A stretch of DNA of 64,000 nucleotides from Symsagittifera roscoffensis. Its lineage: Eukaryota > Xenacoelomorpha > Acoela > Convolutidae. The notes below the pieces were generated by a model, which saw only the letters and a program-made list of their open reading frames with translations, made no database searches and had not been told where the DNA came from. The stretch lies in NCBI RefSeq assembly GCF_963678635.1, contig NC_087066.1:67465477-67529476 (forward strand), given 5' to 3'. Numbering within the stretch: position 1 is the stretch's first letter; each line of letters starts with the position of its first letter. Position numbers and translations under genes: made by a program. Of this stretch, positions 42,901 through 51,400 are shown in pieces.

Positions 42901-45832
42901 AGAAGAAGACTTCAAGCCTCAGAAGGTAAACGTGAAGAGAGGTTCAACGAACGGACAGGGAGGGGAAGTGGAGATCGGCAAAGAATGGATCTCGAAGGCA
43001 CATCAGGACATGGGCAAACAAGTGACGAGTGATCCATTGGAGAGGAGCAAGACGAGGAACACTTCCCGGACGTGGTGGGTGGATCTCGAAACATTGAAGG
43101 AAATGGAGGACTGCTTGAAGAAGTTGGACAGTGGAATAGCTCGCAGGCGACGCAATTGGGCCACCCAGCAAAAAGCCGAGGTTAATAAGATAGAGATGGC
43201 AAGTCATCTGAAGAGGTCCTGGCAGAGTTTGTTGAAGGATCATTTTGAAGAGGCGATGAGAACATCCTCATCAGCACCGCCACTAATGGCGAATCCCTTC
43301 GTTAGAACTGCGGGACAATTAATGTTCACCTGGAGTCTGGTGGGAATAGAGTTGGAGACATTGACCTCGTATGACAGGCTGAAGTTGGGAAGCAAGAAGA
43401 TGGAGGTGTATCAGGCACTGATGCAACACGTGGCCAGGGACAATTCAGGCTTGAGCCTGGCTAGGAGAAAAGATGCCACATGTTTCTTGAGATGGACAAT
43501 GTCAATGATGTCTGATAGCACCATCCTGGCATGCCACCAGAGAGCAAGTGGAAGTAAAACCATGGAGAGAAGAGTCTCAACGATCATCTTGAACGTATAT
43601 CAGAGTACAGGAATAGAGAAAGAAGATGGTTCCAGACTATCCTTAGAGAACCATCGAAAGCTGGACGAGGTACGGAGGTTCTTTAATAAGAAGTTCGAGG
43701 AAGAACATGATGTTCACCGTAACCTGGCCTCGTCAGAACAGTACTCGAGACTCAGTGAGAAGGGGGAATACCAATATGTGTCTGGAGTGATGGGAATAGC
43801 CTACAATCCCTTCTTAGACTCGGAAGCTGGAGGAGCCCACAGAAACCATGAGGTAGCGGAGCTACTGAAGTTTTGGACAGAAAGGATAATGGAGATAGAC
43901 GCAGTGGAGAAAGAGGGGCCGAGCCTGGGCCTGATTCTTGAGAAAACACCAGAGGTGATAAGCATACCGCGCTCAAACAAGAGAGTTGAAGTGAACATGG
44001 GCGGTGGAAATGGCTTGTTAACCACGAACTTGGGAGTGATATGGAAGCTACTAAGACCCTCCTGGTGTCCACATCCCCATGCGAGTCTAATCGAGGAAAC
44101 CACCGAGCGAGTGAGGTTAGCACCAACGGAAGATGAAGATCTGGCGAAGTTGAGTGTGCTGCATAAGCTAATCACGCCCCAGATGCAAGAGCCAAGCGAA
44201 AGGACGAGCGACCCCGGGTCAACAAAGAAATTGGAGCCGGGTAGCTGTCTGGATTCGACGTGTGGGAACGGAGAGCACATCTGCGATGGACGGTCATGCG
44301 TCAGAATACTGTCGTTTCAAAAAGAAGATCTGGTCACTTGGTTCGAAGACATCACAGAAAGGGAGAAAAGTGAAGTGCAAATAATAGCGGAATGTTACGC
44401 GAGAACCACGGTGAATATAGCGACAGCTCTCGGATTCTTCTCGAGAATGTGTGGTCTGCAGGCACTGGAGAGACTGGAGTCTGAACATCATTTAGTGACG
44501 GCGTTGAGCGTAGAATCATGGCCCGGGGTGTTGCAGGTGACTCAAAAACACATCCGGAGCTGGAAAGTTGGTCTTGAGGCGGAAATGGGATTTCCCCTGA
44601 GCGAAGCTTATGGCTTGCCATTGAACGCGAAATCACTGATAGGGTCAATGATGGCCAACTTGTGCGGAAGTCACTACCCGCTACACATGGCGATGGTGGA
44701 AGTGTCCAGCCAGAGAATACTGGTGGATAAGGCCTTCTCAGTGCCCAAGTGCGTGAGGTTGGCTCGGATGTCGCATCACTCGCACAAGTTGTTGAGAAAA
44801 ATCAAAGGGACAGTACCAAAAGAATTGAGAGATGACTTAAGCGAAATCTGGGGAGAAGATCTTCTGAAGTTGGAAAGAGAAAACACAAGCGATCACGAGA
44901 GACAAAACGTGATCGGGAAACCTGTGGGAAGTACTCCGAACCTGGAAGACAACGACACGATGCACGAGAAAATGATGGAGCTTGAGCCTCTCTTGGAAGC
45001 CTCAGGGGAGCGTAATCTCAGGAGCATTGAGATCTCTCATGGGGAATGCCCATGCCACTGTTTGGCACAAACGGTGTGGTATCCAGATCACAAGAACCTT
45101 TGCCTGGTGTGGGATGTGGAAGAGATTCGGTCGATCGGACTACCGGATCACCGGCAGAAGGTGACGCTCTTAGTAGTGAGTACGATGTTAGCTCTGAGAT
45201 GGATAGAAGAGAATATAACGAAATATCGGGAGGCGACGACGCCAACGGCTGAGTCAATATACGCGATAGACTACAGCAGGAGACTTGAGTTGTTTGAGAC
45301 TGCGTGCAAAGTATTCGCCATACCGACGGAAGTCAGGCACGTATGGAGTCGCTTGAGGTACTTTCCATGGTTTCGGGCGACACTGACGTCTTGGCTGTAC
45401 AGGGCAACGAAAGATCACATGAGAAAACATCAAAAGGAGTATCGACAGTTCCAGGCCGAGATTGGGCCGGAAGCTTTCAAGAGACCCCTGCTAACCCATC
45501 GTAATGCGATCACGACGGGATGGAAGAGAGTGGGTAAGATGTCTAGAGACAATACCAAAGCGAGGGAGTCGATACTAGAGGAAGACCTGGCGAAGAACGT
45601 GAGCTTGAGCCTGCACAACTCCTTTTGCTTGAACCGAGAAGCTAGGGTGAAGGCACTACCCAACCAAACAAAGAGATTGCAGGAGCAGAGAGAATGGATG
45701 CGATCCTATGAACAGCTGAAGGCTTGGGAGGAGATTGTGATTAGTTCCGATGATGAAGAGGAACTGTTGAGACAGTTTGCCGCATCTAGCACTTCAGGAT
45801 GCAGTACCTCCAAGGCGAAGAGTACGAGATGA
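36953..45832 (+). CDS. ORF2: giant SGNH-hydrolase-containing protein of copy A
   Basis: This is an open frame of 2959 codons. After an N-terminal helical region and a long charged coiled coil (about 146-233) comes an SGNH/GDSL hydrolase domain (about 408-580). It has IIGDSLVR (Ser417), a Gly in FAGAATP, GTNDVS (Asn466) and DGIHFD (Asp560, His563), the complete Ser-Gly-Asn-His set of esterase/lipase-like enzymes. A second unit has IIVAGSDFEG (842) and LLFAGMNDHLHA (893) with the same spacing but altered catalytic residues. A hydrophobic stretch lies near 1196-1236, a disordered acidic region near 1650-1760, and about 1000 C-terminal residues contain HGECPCHCL and SLHNSFCLNRE. I do not recognise the rest. 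No signal peptide is seen, so it does not look like an envelope protein. The N-terminus and most of the C-terminal half are recognisable in copy B. Confidence 0.85.
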   Translation: MADRFWNSMPTALQRPTLDELYRRLRDLDHTQIDERMAVMLNAILQLEDQGECRESATEAVLIVGYTTEGISNRAQTRWLSWNADGGVRGFDLARNPGLSNNTEHGAGEFPLPTRPTARSTGQSSSKVPSMSRAQQTTEAYPELGVLRKELEKALKERNKANLDRDQAKLDRERLQLERDQAVDERDQTLKLLEMLRAEHQQELKVRENAANRDQLKSELERIEQRQRELDAQKGARSNERVVTSSRPESRMEVDEAPRARGRFNLHREAREHMSEGLEVWIPNDATPSLRNLETQPVRPLMDVVLPGYTPTSTSSGSQVSGASSRLKELGEKLQQQSRERATRPELPPTWREQPVRNVVIASYKKNTEGNYHKHSRLDWNAEQQARRDCFHDAAWVQYLAPPRVPEGAVHLIIGDSLVRVLTQIRSHWQTGVLSFAGAATPQMLATLDMLGMTKVYTITLMVGTNDVSRGEARKVTRLCDKMSCLLEELRIQMDPILLTICTVPYNMMFDQHSLEMNQRVRSLNKAIREIHRNSVLPLRLLDVAERMENKGFPEDTSKDGIHFDRPRGAEWLNDVFQEHINTLEADLLETAQFTLGPPPNPPFLASRALAGRLGARVDTRDSSRSNQTRLQSATPMESEEVESSTPPTSAMSSVVVADGRREKKSRETTRLRYPEKVKELDLETLECRRELAETLGIERVSHEDLNRHHCVDWLKAHEAHFSRTKLMETTDLTGIPTKTIMGPINYRPLKQLGSPGLIAEPPKHRTGIARIRLATPAQLKVVDKLLNPGGMELPDAAYEGPRLAEDPRYGKPCGGTQLAKTLAVYDRADPAAARVIIVAGSDFEGTSPKLFWPETLVYSLPGAELNQMLTLVVAIKSEMPCEPELLLFAGMNDHLHAMGLLEQLKGKEIPTSKKIWEAIQALFAAMNEVQENVASRFGSKTKVVFTTSPGYASMPPALQFVYAVLILIAEGSEWRILMAAPNRELEPVNLRLYRSELPAAWADISHALRGFYGLADVLIVLDEVLLLEISNFARQLKFSPVIGDDHPAINQLTASLWFRSMDVKVANSTSRTRGPSNERRNVVETEKQLESMKYRLTQENGWWPFLTPRLENATNKTREEAPLLVKQIWSFLEKQLELAERRDMTVVRFVSAANEVTIGGFWREHANGELKTRRDYEILKFLSPCWEREFLAGVFGTTATIFGAFVQEILGMPISLLLALYLVYPRYLFNMGPAYMFSRGVETLRVDGYLALVLLTHGELVSFHRLMEYGEPLSMGRVHTSIETSSYKCAAGLKTLLVQYLMMQNRYMTGEDENPTSREEWEKANRGMPLLTDLCLAMRSDPMGIIRGLEEVVTCIYGPAVTYAFPDPLVITYRHSVTHLSLISVLDGAALNWCQQEVLRARMSNTVLFGKVKDAEMMVCNFRGQMQCRMGGKREGPIEMYPKFWNLNPLTADGREILRIPAWKECFALVKRELETIMEKEILPATMPEFPIVRRMTLGMNSPLVVPSIMARMRAEEMQKDFTDGWDPLFIGYTAAVYFHTSEMKVNSWTTQAKKSRGSQPPGYEVWKVLRTLEKEGLESMLPIWDDGRMIVMEGHVALVDDMKFATRKYKAPYGLEQVEIRQEGTELDAAGQLHVALTEYKKLDPATPSPLSVDTPGDKRSGPVEDRFKKILERRRHESEEESMDETLSEAGEDMEVGNTPEPGPSGEELTIQELLKDLSEENWADTATPPLIPSPRKNLELPLTGETFNMGMLLLSSEEREKNTFEGNRDIFLGSLEDDAWQEFLEEFNREVGSETTLDKFKKELWDAVVRFGEPLLIGTGLDEKARKELLNKLVELRNARSKTRKEKCEDSSTLKQKTVDKMVDDIKRDKVGTSNMIKSTNILKARAGGRQELEGVDGEVESMMIATTPSSRDVKTRKRKREVEGWGSPSVDAVSEGNLRETAPIVLARCKTAAYKNSSELRKPLEVEKEIEVSTSPTSEEDFKPQKVNVKRGSTNGQGGEVEIGKEWISKAHQDMGKQVTSDPLERSKTRNTSRTWWVDLETLKEMEDCLKKLDSGIARRRRNWATQQKAEVNKIEMASHLKRSWQSLLKDHFEEAMRTSSSAPPLMANPFVRTAGQLMFTWSLVGIELETLTSYDRLKLGSKKMEVYQALMQHVARDNSGLSLARRKDATCFLRWTMSMMSDSTILACHQRASGSKTMERRVSTIILNVYQSTGIEKEDGSRLSLENHRKLDEVRRFFNKKFEEEHDVHRNLASSEQYSRLSEKGEYQYVSGVMGIAYNPFLDSEAGGAHRNHEVAELLKFWTERIMEIDAVEKEGPSLGLILEKTPEVISIPRSNKRVEVNMGGGNGLLTTNLGVIWKLLRPSWCPHPHASLIEETTERVRLAPTEDEDLAKLSVLHKLITPQMQEPSERTSDPGSTKKLEPGSCLDSTCGNGEHICDGRSCVRILSFQKEDLVTWFEDITEREKSEVQIIAECYARTTVNIATALGFFSRMCGLQALERLESEHHLVTALSVESWPGVLQVTQKHIRSWKVGLEAEMGFPLSEAYGLPLNAKSLIGSMMANLCGSHYPLHMAMVEVSSQRILVDKAFSVPKCVRLARMSHHSHKLLRKIKGTVPKELRDDLSEIWGEDLLKLERENTSDHERQNVIGKPVGSTPNLEDNDTMHEKMMELEPLLEASGERNLRSIEISHGECPCHCLAQTVWYPDHKNLCLVWDVEEIRSIGLPDHRQKVTLLVVSTMLALRWIEENITKYREATTPTAESIYAIDYSRRLELFETACKVFAIPTEVRHVWSRLRYFPWFRATLTSWLYRATKDHMRKHQKEYRQFQAEIGPEAFKRPLLTHRNAITTGWKRVGKMSRDNTKARESILEEDLAKNVSLSLHNSFCLNREARVKALPNQTKRLQEQREWMRSYEQLKAWEEIVISSDDEEELLRQFAASSTSGCSTSKAKSTR

Positions 45833-46262
45833 ATGGGCAAATCGGATGGATCTTGAGTCTTGAGAGGGAAAGGGGGCTTGAGTGTGAATCCGAGTGAAAC
45901 TTGGATTCACGAAAAAGAAATTTTAACAAAGTAAATATTGTTACTAATATACTATATCTATTATATAAATCAAAATGCTGCATGACAATTTCCTGATTGA
46001 ATAGGACAAAAGAGATTTTTAAATGATTGGCTTGAAAAGCGAAAATTCAAAGGTGCAGGTAAATGCAGATTTTGATTGCTGTTTAGCAATAGTGTGAAAA
46101 TTTTAAATGGTCGTGAATTTTGGGGTGTAGATAATCTTAAATCTGCTGCAAACTTCTGTAAATGACCACTGGCACTGTATCTTGAGCAACACTCGGTTTT
46201 TCTGGGACTCACTGGCAGAAGACAGCGCGCGATGAGGACATCGATCTCGAGTCCGGGGAGTA
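45833..46262 (+). other. 3' untranslated region and polypurine tract of copy A
   Basis: This is non-coding. It ends with GTCCGGGGAGTA immediately before the 3' LTR. The same GTCCGGGGAGTA precedes the LTR of copy B, marking it as the conserved plus-strand primer region. Four CTTGAG words occur, three of them within 45852-45882. Confidence 0.7.
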
Positions 46263-47164
46263 TGTGCCAGTCGGTCATATTTGGAAGTTTGACCTTGAGA
46301 AGAGCAGAAAATACTTGATTTTGAAGTGAAATTTAATTTTTCAAAATTTCGAATGGAACATGTCATGCACGATTTTCTCGCGATAACTGAAAATCAGAAA
46401 AAGAAATCAGAACAATTTTAGAACAATTGCGGGAAAGTAGTCAGATAAAAACGAGTGGGAAATTGCTATTCGCAATTTCCATCATAGTGAACAAGAGTAG
46501 AGCTGTCCTATTCGAAACAGAAACCAGCGTATTCCCACGAGTTGGATAGTCGTGTCTGGAGTTCTTCTATTCTAAAGCTGGACCAGAGTGAACCTTCAGC
46601 GGAAAGGCGGACAACTAGAGTGTCCCAACGGTCCATGAGAACTCAAATTCTAGAGCATAGACTTATCCTTGTCGTACAAACTATAAAACATTAAACTTCT
46701 TTTAGTTATTTATTTCTTGAGTTAGTTACCAACTGGATCATTTCCCAATTCTTGAGCGTGCTGCTATGTGAGTACAAATTTAAATTCTAGAGTGTGTTTT
46801 GTAATTGTTATGTTGAGGTGAGGCGAGTTTTAGGTTGATCCATCTGAAATGGATCAAAGTTCCACTGTCTAATAAAAAGTAACTTAACGGATTGTTCCAA
46901 CCCGGTTTTTAACGGCGTTCATGTATTTTGGGTATTTAGAGACCTAAGTATGGGGACGTTTCTAATTCTAGAGTGGGGGGATATTTTAGTAGTAGCCTTT
47001 AAGCTGTAACGGGTCGTAGTCTCGTGTCACAAGCGAACCGAACTGGCTCCGACCGTTCTTGAGGTGGAAAAACACAAGAGATAGTGTCCCTGACCCTTGA
47101 GCCAGTGGTTATAGGGCCTATTTTTCTTGAGCCTCATGTGTGACTGTAGTAGACGAATGTTACA
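46263..47164 (+). repeat. 3' LTR of copy A
   Basis: It matches 24353-25254 over all 902 bases except G46867 in place of C. The last bases GAATGTTACA also end the LTR of copy B. LINE sequence resumes at 47165. Confidence 0.95.
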
Positions 47165-47562
47165 TTTAGCAAAATTTCTATGTGCGGAAAACCAGATATT
47201 TTTTCCGTTAATATTTTAAGCATAGGAAATCCAGCTAAATTACACTCACTTATCAAAAAATGCTTTAAAAGTTTTTAAAAAATCGCCCAGTTTCATTTTG
47301 TGCAATCTGAGTTTACTGGATAAATATAATGTTTTATTCGATTTCATACCGGGCTCAAATAATTCTGGTGGTTTCTTAACGTTATGGTCATCAAATTTGA
47401 GTCCTGCAAAAAGAATTGCTTCAAGTACAGGTTTTCAATTGTTAAAGTTTGTCAAACTTGATTGGTTTGTTATCAACGTTTATGCGAACCCAATTTCATT
47501 CCGAGCAACTTTGAATTCCCTGAAAATAAGCATCAGATTTTTACCTAATAAACCAAAAATTA
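47165..47562 (+). pseudogene. LINE endonuclease N-terminal fragment (continuation of the interrupted LINE)
   Basis: Conceptual reading in two frames gives VNILSIGNPAKLHSLI and then LLDKYNVLFDFIPGSNNSGG, WSSNLSPAKR and WFVINVYAN. This is the start of an apurinic-type endonuclease domain of a LINE ORF2. The domain breaks off at 47562, where the GGDFNA part should follow, and is joined directly to a copy of the ORF2 C-terminus. Together with 23343-24352 it marks the LINE into which copy A inserted. Confidence 0.65.
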
Positions 47563-48920
47563 TTATCACCCTATAAAACAGTCAAGGAAACAAAAATACT
47601 TGGTGTCTTGTTCTACACTTCCCAAAAAGTTGAAAATATTGAACTATTGTTGAGTTTTCGAATTCAAAAAAATCGCGGGTTAATTTCACTAAGTAAATCT
47701 TTGAGGGCCAAATCATTAACACTGTCAGTTTATGTTCTCCCTAAGTTTTTTCATTTAGCTCGTCATACTATAGTTAACTTGGATACTGTTAGTAAATGCC
47801 AAGAATTATTAAATACAGAATTGAAAAAATCAAGCAGACTCGACATAAGAAAAGAAGTTTTATATCACCCCATCTTAGATGGTGGGATAGGCTTACCATG
47901 CCTACAACTTAAACTTTTTAGTATGAAAATTATCGATTTCTTTGCTTCTGATATGTCAGATCAAAATAGTTTATTACCAACAGATTCAATTTTACCGAAA
48001 GAAATCAAAAATTTGTTGAGAAATACGAACATTTCTATTGAAATAAGTTCAAGTGATTTTGCAATATTTTCAAACGGTACCAATGGCCGTTTAATTATAA
48101 CAATACAGACAAAATCGCGAGATGTTTATTATTTCTGCTTACAAAACTGTAGTTGTTATCGAGCTGCGATTTCCCGCTTGGGTTTTGCAGCAAAACGTTA
48201 CCTCTGTTCAGAAGAAGAATTGATTAAATTTACAGGCAAAGTTTGGAAAAATTCAATGCTTGATGTATGGGAAAAAAACTTTCTTTATAAATTTGCATAC
48301 GCTGTTTTTAAAGATCGAGAAAAACGGTGGTTTTTATTTCTCGAGATTGCCCCCGAATGTTTCTATTGTAATGTAGAAAGCGAAACATTCGAACACCTAA
48401 TTTTCAGTTGTCCCTCGCTACAACCTTCAAGAAACGTATTACAGAATAACAATTGGCGTGACGTTTTTGTATCAACCAACATTGCAAGACTTAAGTATTT
48501 TGCTTCGTGGTGCATATTCAAAATCATCGACGTCATGGAAAATCAACTTGCAAACATTTTTGTCATGGGAAGTATGTAAGATAAGAAATACGAATTTCTC
48601 CATCTGATATAAACTACAAGGATATGGTAGACTTCAGCAACAAACCATCCGGTAAAAGTAATGTCAATTGAACAAAAACTGCTAAAAAGTAGAAGGTAGA
48701 TATATCAAGCGTACCAGGATACTCTGTATCCGGTACTAAAAATGTATTTTGAGCACAAGTCACAGAAAGAATAAAAACAGTTTGCCGATCAGGACACCCA
48801 ATATCCGTTTGAACAAAAAATGTACAGAAACAGTTCAGAAACTAAGCTTACTAACTGAATGAGTTGTTTTTGACAAATATGATGTTATTTGATGTAAATA
48901 TCGATTATGAAACTCTCAAC
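47563..48920 (+). repeat. Duplicated LINE segment, copy 1 (1358 bp)
   Basis: It begins TTATCACCCTATAAAACAG and ends GAAACTCTCAAC. It is matched by 50381-51736 with, as far as I can see, only a two-base difference near 48562 (CATTTTTGTCATGG here, CATTTTTCATGG there). It includes the ORF2 C-terminal frame and about 340 bases of following sequence. Confidence 0.9.
47608..48579 (+). CDS. LINE ORF2 C-terminal region, duplicate 1
   Basis: This is 323 codons of the domain after the RT. It carries a CCHC-like site, CFYCNVESETFEHLIFSC, found at the end of many LINE ORF2 proteins. It is severed from any RT on its left side, since the endonuclease fragment precedes it directly. The two-base insertion near 48562 changes its last residues relative to the other copy (it ends VMGSM). 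It is a broken transposon part, not a host gene. Confidence 0.75.
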   Translation: MFYTSQKVENIELLLSFRIQKNRGLISLSKSLRAKSLTLSVYVLPKFFHLARHTIVNLDTVSKCQELLNTELKKSSRLDIRKEVLYHPILDGGIGLPCLQLKLFSMKIIDFFASDMSDQNSLLPTDSILPKEIKNLLRNTNISIEISSSDFAIFSNGTNGRLIITIQTKSRDVYYFCLQNCSCYRAAISRLGFAAKRYLCSEEELIKFTGKVWKNSMLDVWEKNFLYKFAYAVFKDREKRWFLFLEIAPECFYCNVESETFEHLIFSCPSLQPSRNVLQNNNWRDVFVSTNIARLKYFASWCIFKIIDVMENQLANIFVMGSM

Positions 48921-50284
48921 CAGCGCGGCCCTAGTTACTGGAAAATAAATCAAGAAATTTTAAACAACAACGCCAGCTTAATTCGTGAAGATCTAAAAAA
49001 CTTTTACGAAAATGAATCACCAAGTTGTTTACGAAAACTTTAAGCACACTTTTCGTGACCTTCTGAGGTTTATTCAAGAGAACAAAAAGCGTGTAGGTCA
49101 GAAAGAACTTAATTTATTGAAGTATCCCGAAAAGGTTCTCAGAGATTGCATTCACAGCGGAAAAGGTCCGAACCCTAATTTGATTGAAAAATATCATTTG
49201 GTGCTGGAACATCTTCAAAAATTTTCCAAGGAAAAAGACTTTTCAGATTATCGAAAAATTCAGAAAACTCTCAGCTATACATTCGAGGGTGTGCCCAAAT
49301 TTTGTAGTCAATGGACATCAAAAAACACATTTAACTCAATCAAGCGAATTCAAGTGGATCAGAACGTTTATCATACGGATGAGGATATTCTTAATCAATT
49401 TCGAAAGTATCTTTCAAATATTTTTTCAAATAACTTTACAACAGACTCCAATCAACTACCAATGACATTTTTATCAAAAACTAAACTCGAAAAAAATGAT
49501 AATGATGGCTATAATTACTTTACAGAAGATGAAATTCACTTGGCTATAAAAAAAATTGAATTTGAAAGGATCGCCTGGACCAGACGGCCTTACTTCTAAG
49601 CTATATAAGACTTTCACGGATGAGTTTTGTTCAATTTTAGCTAAAGTTTTAAATCATTTTGTTCATGGTGGAAAACTTCCAAACAGTTTTTATTTAGCAA
49701 TAATCAAACTGCTCCCGAAATCTGAAAATGCCATAGCAGTACAAGATTTTCGCCCCATCAGTCTTATGAACACTGACGCGAAAATCTTCGCCCATGTAGT
49801 CTGTAATCGAATTAAAAAAGACTTTTGCAATGTTGTAAAAAACCATCAGCACGCGTATTTGCCTGGAAGACAAATGCGCACAGCAATACGAAAGTTGAAA
49901 AAAGCGATTACTCCAGAACGATTGGCTACCCGAGGTTCATGTGCTGTAAAATTAGACTTTTCTAAAGCATTTGACAGAGTTGACAGATCACTTCTCATCA
50001 AAATTTTGAAAGGGTTAAACCTTGATGAGTTTTCAGTTAGAGCTATTGAAACTTTGTATTTAGACTCAAAAGCAGTAATTGAGATAAATGGTTTTTTATC
50101 AGCCAGCTTCAAAATTCATCGCGGTGTGAGACAAGGTTGCCCTCTTTCCGCACTTTTATTCATAGTTTTTATCGAACCCCTTCTTCAAGCAATTGAATCT
50201 ACAGAAGCAATTGAAGGTTTCGGGATATTGTGTCCCAAACTAGTTTCATATGCAGACGAAATAACCTGCCTTATCAAAATCTGA
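48921..50284 (+). pseudogene. LINE reverse transcriptase (L1/Tx1-like), frameshifted
   Basis: The linker RGPSYWKINQEIL opens this part. Two overlapping frames (49012-49599, 49556-50284) then carry the RT palm: DFRPISLMNTDAKI, VKLDFSKAFDRVD (motif A Asp) and RGVRQGCPLSALLF (motif B). Motif C reads SYADEIT instead of the usual YADD, so the second metal-binding Asp is a Glu. A frame change near 49570 and a stop after 50281 separate RT from the C-terminal frame. It is not functional as it stands. Confidence 0.8.
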
Positions 50285-50335
50285 TGTTGTGACAGGTTGT
50301 TTCGCTTAATCGATACATTTTGCAAACAAACTTAA

Positions 50336-51400
50336 ATGATGATTAACATAAGTAAAAGTGAAGTGTTTTCCATACCTGATTTATCACCCTATAAAACAGT
50401 CAAGGAAACAAAAATACTTGGTGTCTTGTTCTACACTTCCCAAAAAGTTGAAAATATTGAACTATTGTTGAGTTTTCGAATTCAAAAAAATCGCGGGTTA
50501 ATTTCACTAAGTAAATCTTTGAGGGCCAAATCATTAACACTGTCAGTTTATGTTCTCCCTAAGTTTTTTCATTTAGCTCGTCATACTATAGTTAACTTGG
50601 ATACTGTTAGTAAATGCCAAGAATTATTAAATACAGAATTGAAAAAATCAAGCAGACTCGACATAAGAAAAGAAGTTTTATATCACCCCATCTTAGATGG
50701 TGGGATAGGCTTACCATGCCTACAACTTAAACTTTTTAGTATGAAAATTATCGATTTCTTTGCTTCTGATATGTCAGATCAAAATAGTTTATTACCAACA
50801 GATTCAATTTTACCGAAAGAAATCAAAAATTTGTTGAGAAATACGAACATTTCTATTGAAATAAGTTCAAGTGATTTTGCAATATTTTCAAACGGTACCA
50901 ATGGCCGTTTAATTATAACAATACAGACAAAATCGCGAGATGTTTATTATTTCTGCTTACAAAACTGTAGTTGTTATCGAGCTGCGATTTCCCGCTTGGG
51001 TTTTGCAGCAAAACGTTACCTCTGTTCAGAAGAAGAATTGATTAAATTTACAGGCAAAGTTTGGAAAAATTCAATGCTTGATGTATGGGAAAAAAACTTT
51101 CTTTATAAATTTGCATACGCTGTTTTTAAAGATCGAGAAAAACGGTGGTTTTTATTTCTCGAGATTGCCCCCGAATGTTTCTATTGTAATGTAGAAAGCG
51201 AAACATTCGAACACCTAATTTTCAGTTGTCCCTCGCTACAACCTTCAAGAAACGTATTACAGAATAACAATTGGCGTGACGTTTTTGTATCAACCAACAT
51301 TGCAAGACTTAAGTATTTTGCTTCGTGGTGCATATTCAAAATCATCGACGTCATGGAAAATCAACTTGCAAACATTTTTCATGGGAAGTATGTAAGATAA
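50336..51400 (+). CDS. LINE ORF2 C-terminal region, duplicate 2 (in its natural place after RT)
   Basis: This is 354 codons, identical to duplicate 1 over the shared part and extended by 30 residues at the start (KSEVFSIPDLSPYKTVKETK). Thumb-like and CCHC-like segments follow as in other LINEs. It sits 50 bases after the RT stop, so RT and this part were one ORF. Confidence 0.75.
   Translation: MMINISKSEVFSIPDLSPYKTVKETKILGVLFYTSQKVENIELLLSFRIQKNRGLISLSKSLRAKSLTLSVYVLPKFFHLARHTIVNLDTVSKCQELLNTELKKSSRLDIRKEVLYHPILDGGIGLPCLQLKLFSMKIIDFFASDMSDQNSLLPTDSILPKEIKNLLRNTNISIEISSSDFAIFSNGTNGRLIITIQTKSRDVYYFCLQNCSCYRAAISRLGFAAKRYLCSEEELIKFTGKVWKNSMLDVWEKNFLYKFAYAVFKDREKRWFLFLEIAPECFYCNVESETFEHLIFSCPSLQPSRNVLQNNNWRDVFVSTNIARLKYFASWCIFKIIDVMENQLANIFHGKYVR

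Larger units (their letters stand above)
24353..47164 (+). mobile_element. Giant intact Ty3/gypsy-type LTR retrotransposon, copy A (22.8 kb)
   Basis: The element has two 902-bp LTRs with TGT...ACA ends (24353-25254 and 46263-47164) and one mismatch that I found (C24957 versus G46867). Between them lie a PBS-like site, a 2.4-kb leader with two tandem repeats, two uninterrupted ORFs of 2935 and 2959 codons, and a short polypurine tract. Typical Ty3 elements are 5-7 kb, so this one is 3-4 times larger, mainly because of ORF2, the extended ORF1 and the long leader. Near-identical LTRs and open ORFs point to a recent insertion. The flanks (GTTTT before, TTTAG after) do not give a clean target duplication. 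Confidence 0.95.

Noticed and set aside
36975-45663. Many antisense open frames inside ORF2 and ORF1 (up to 273 codons)
   Set aside because: They are low-complexity, Ser/Pro/Leu-rich shadows of the highly charged sense proteins, with no conserved motif.
36953-45832. ORF2 as a retroviral envelope protein
   Set aside because: No signal peptide, no furin-like site with fusion peptide and no clear C-terminal membrane anchor. The start is a coiled coil and a hydrolase, so env is not supported.
24384-47131. CTTGAG enrichment as a simple codon-pair effect (Leu-Ser/Arg or Leu-Glu)
   Set aside because: The motif is equally dense in LTRs, leader and spacers and uses two frames in the ORFs, while the homologous copy B protein does not show it. 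A codon-pair effect would not do this.
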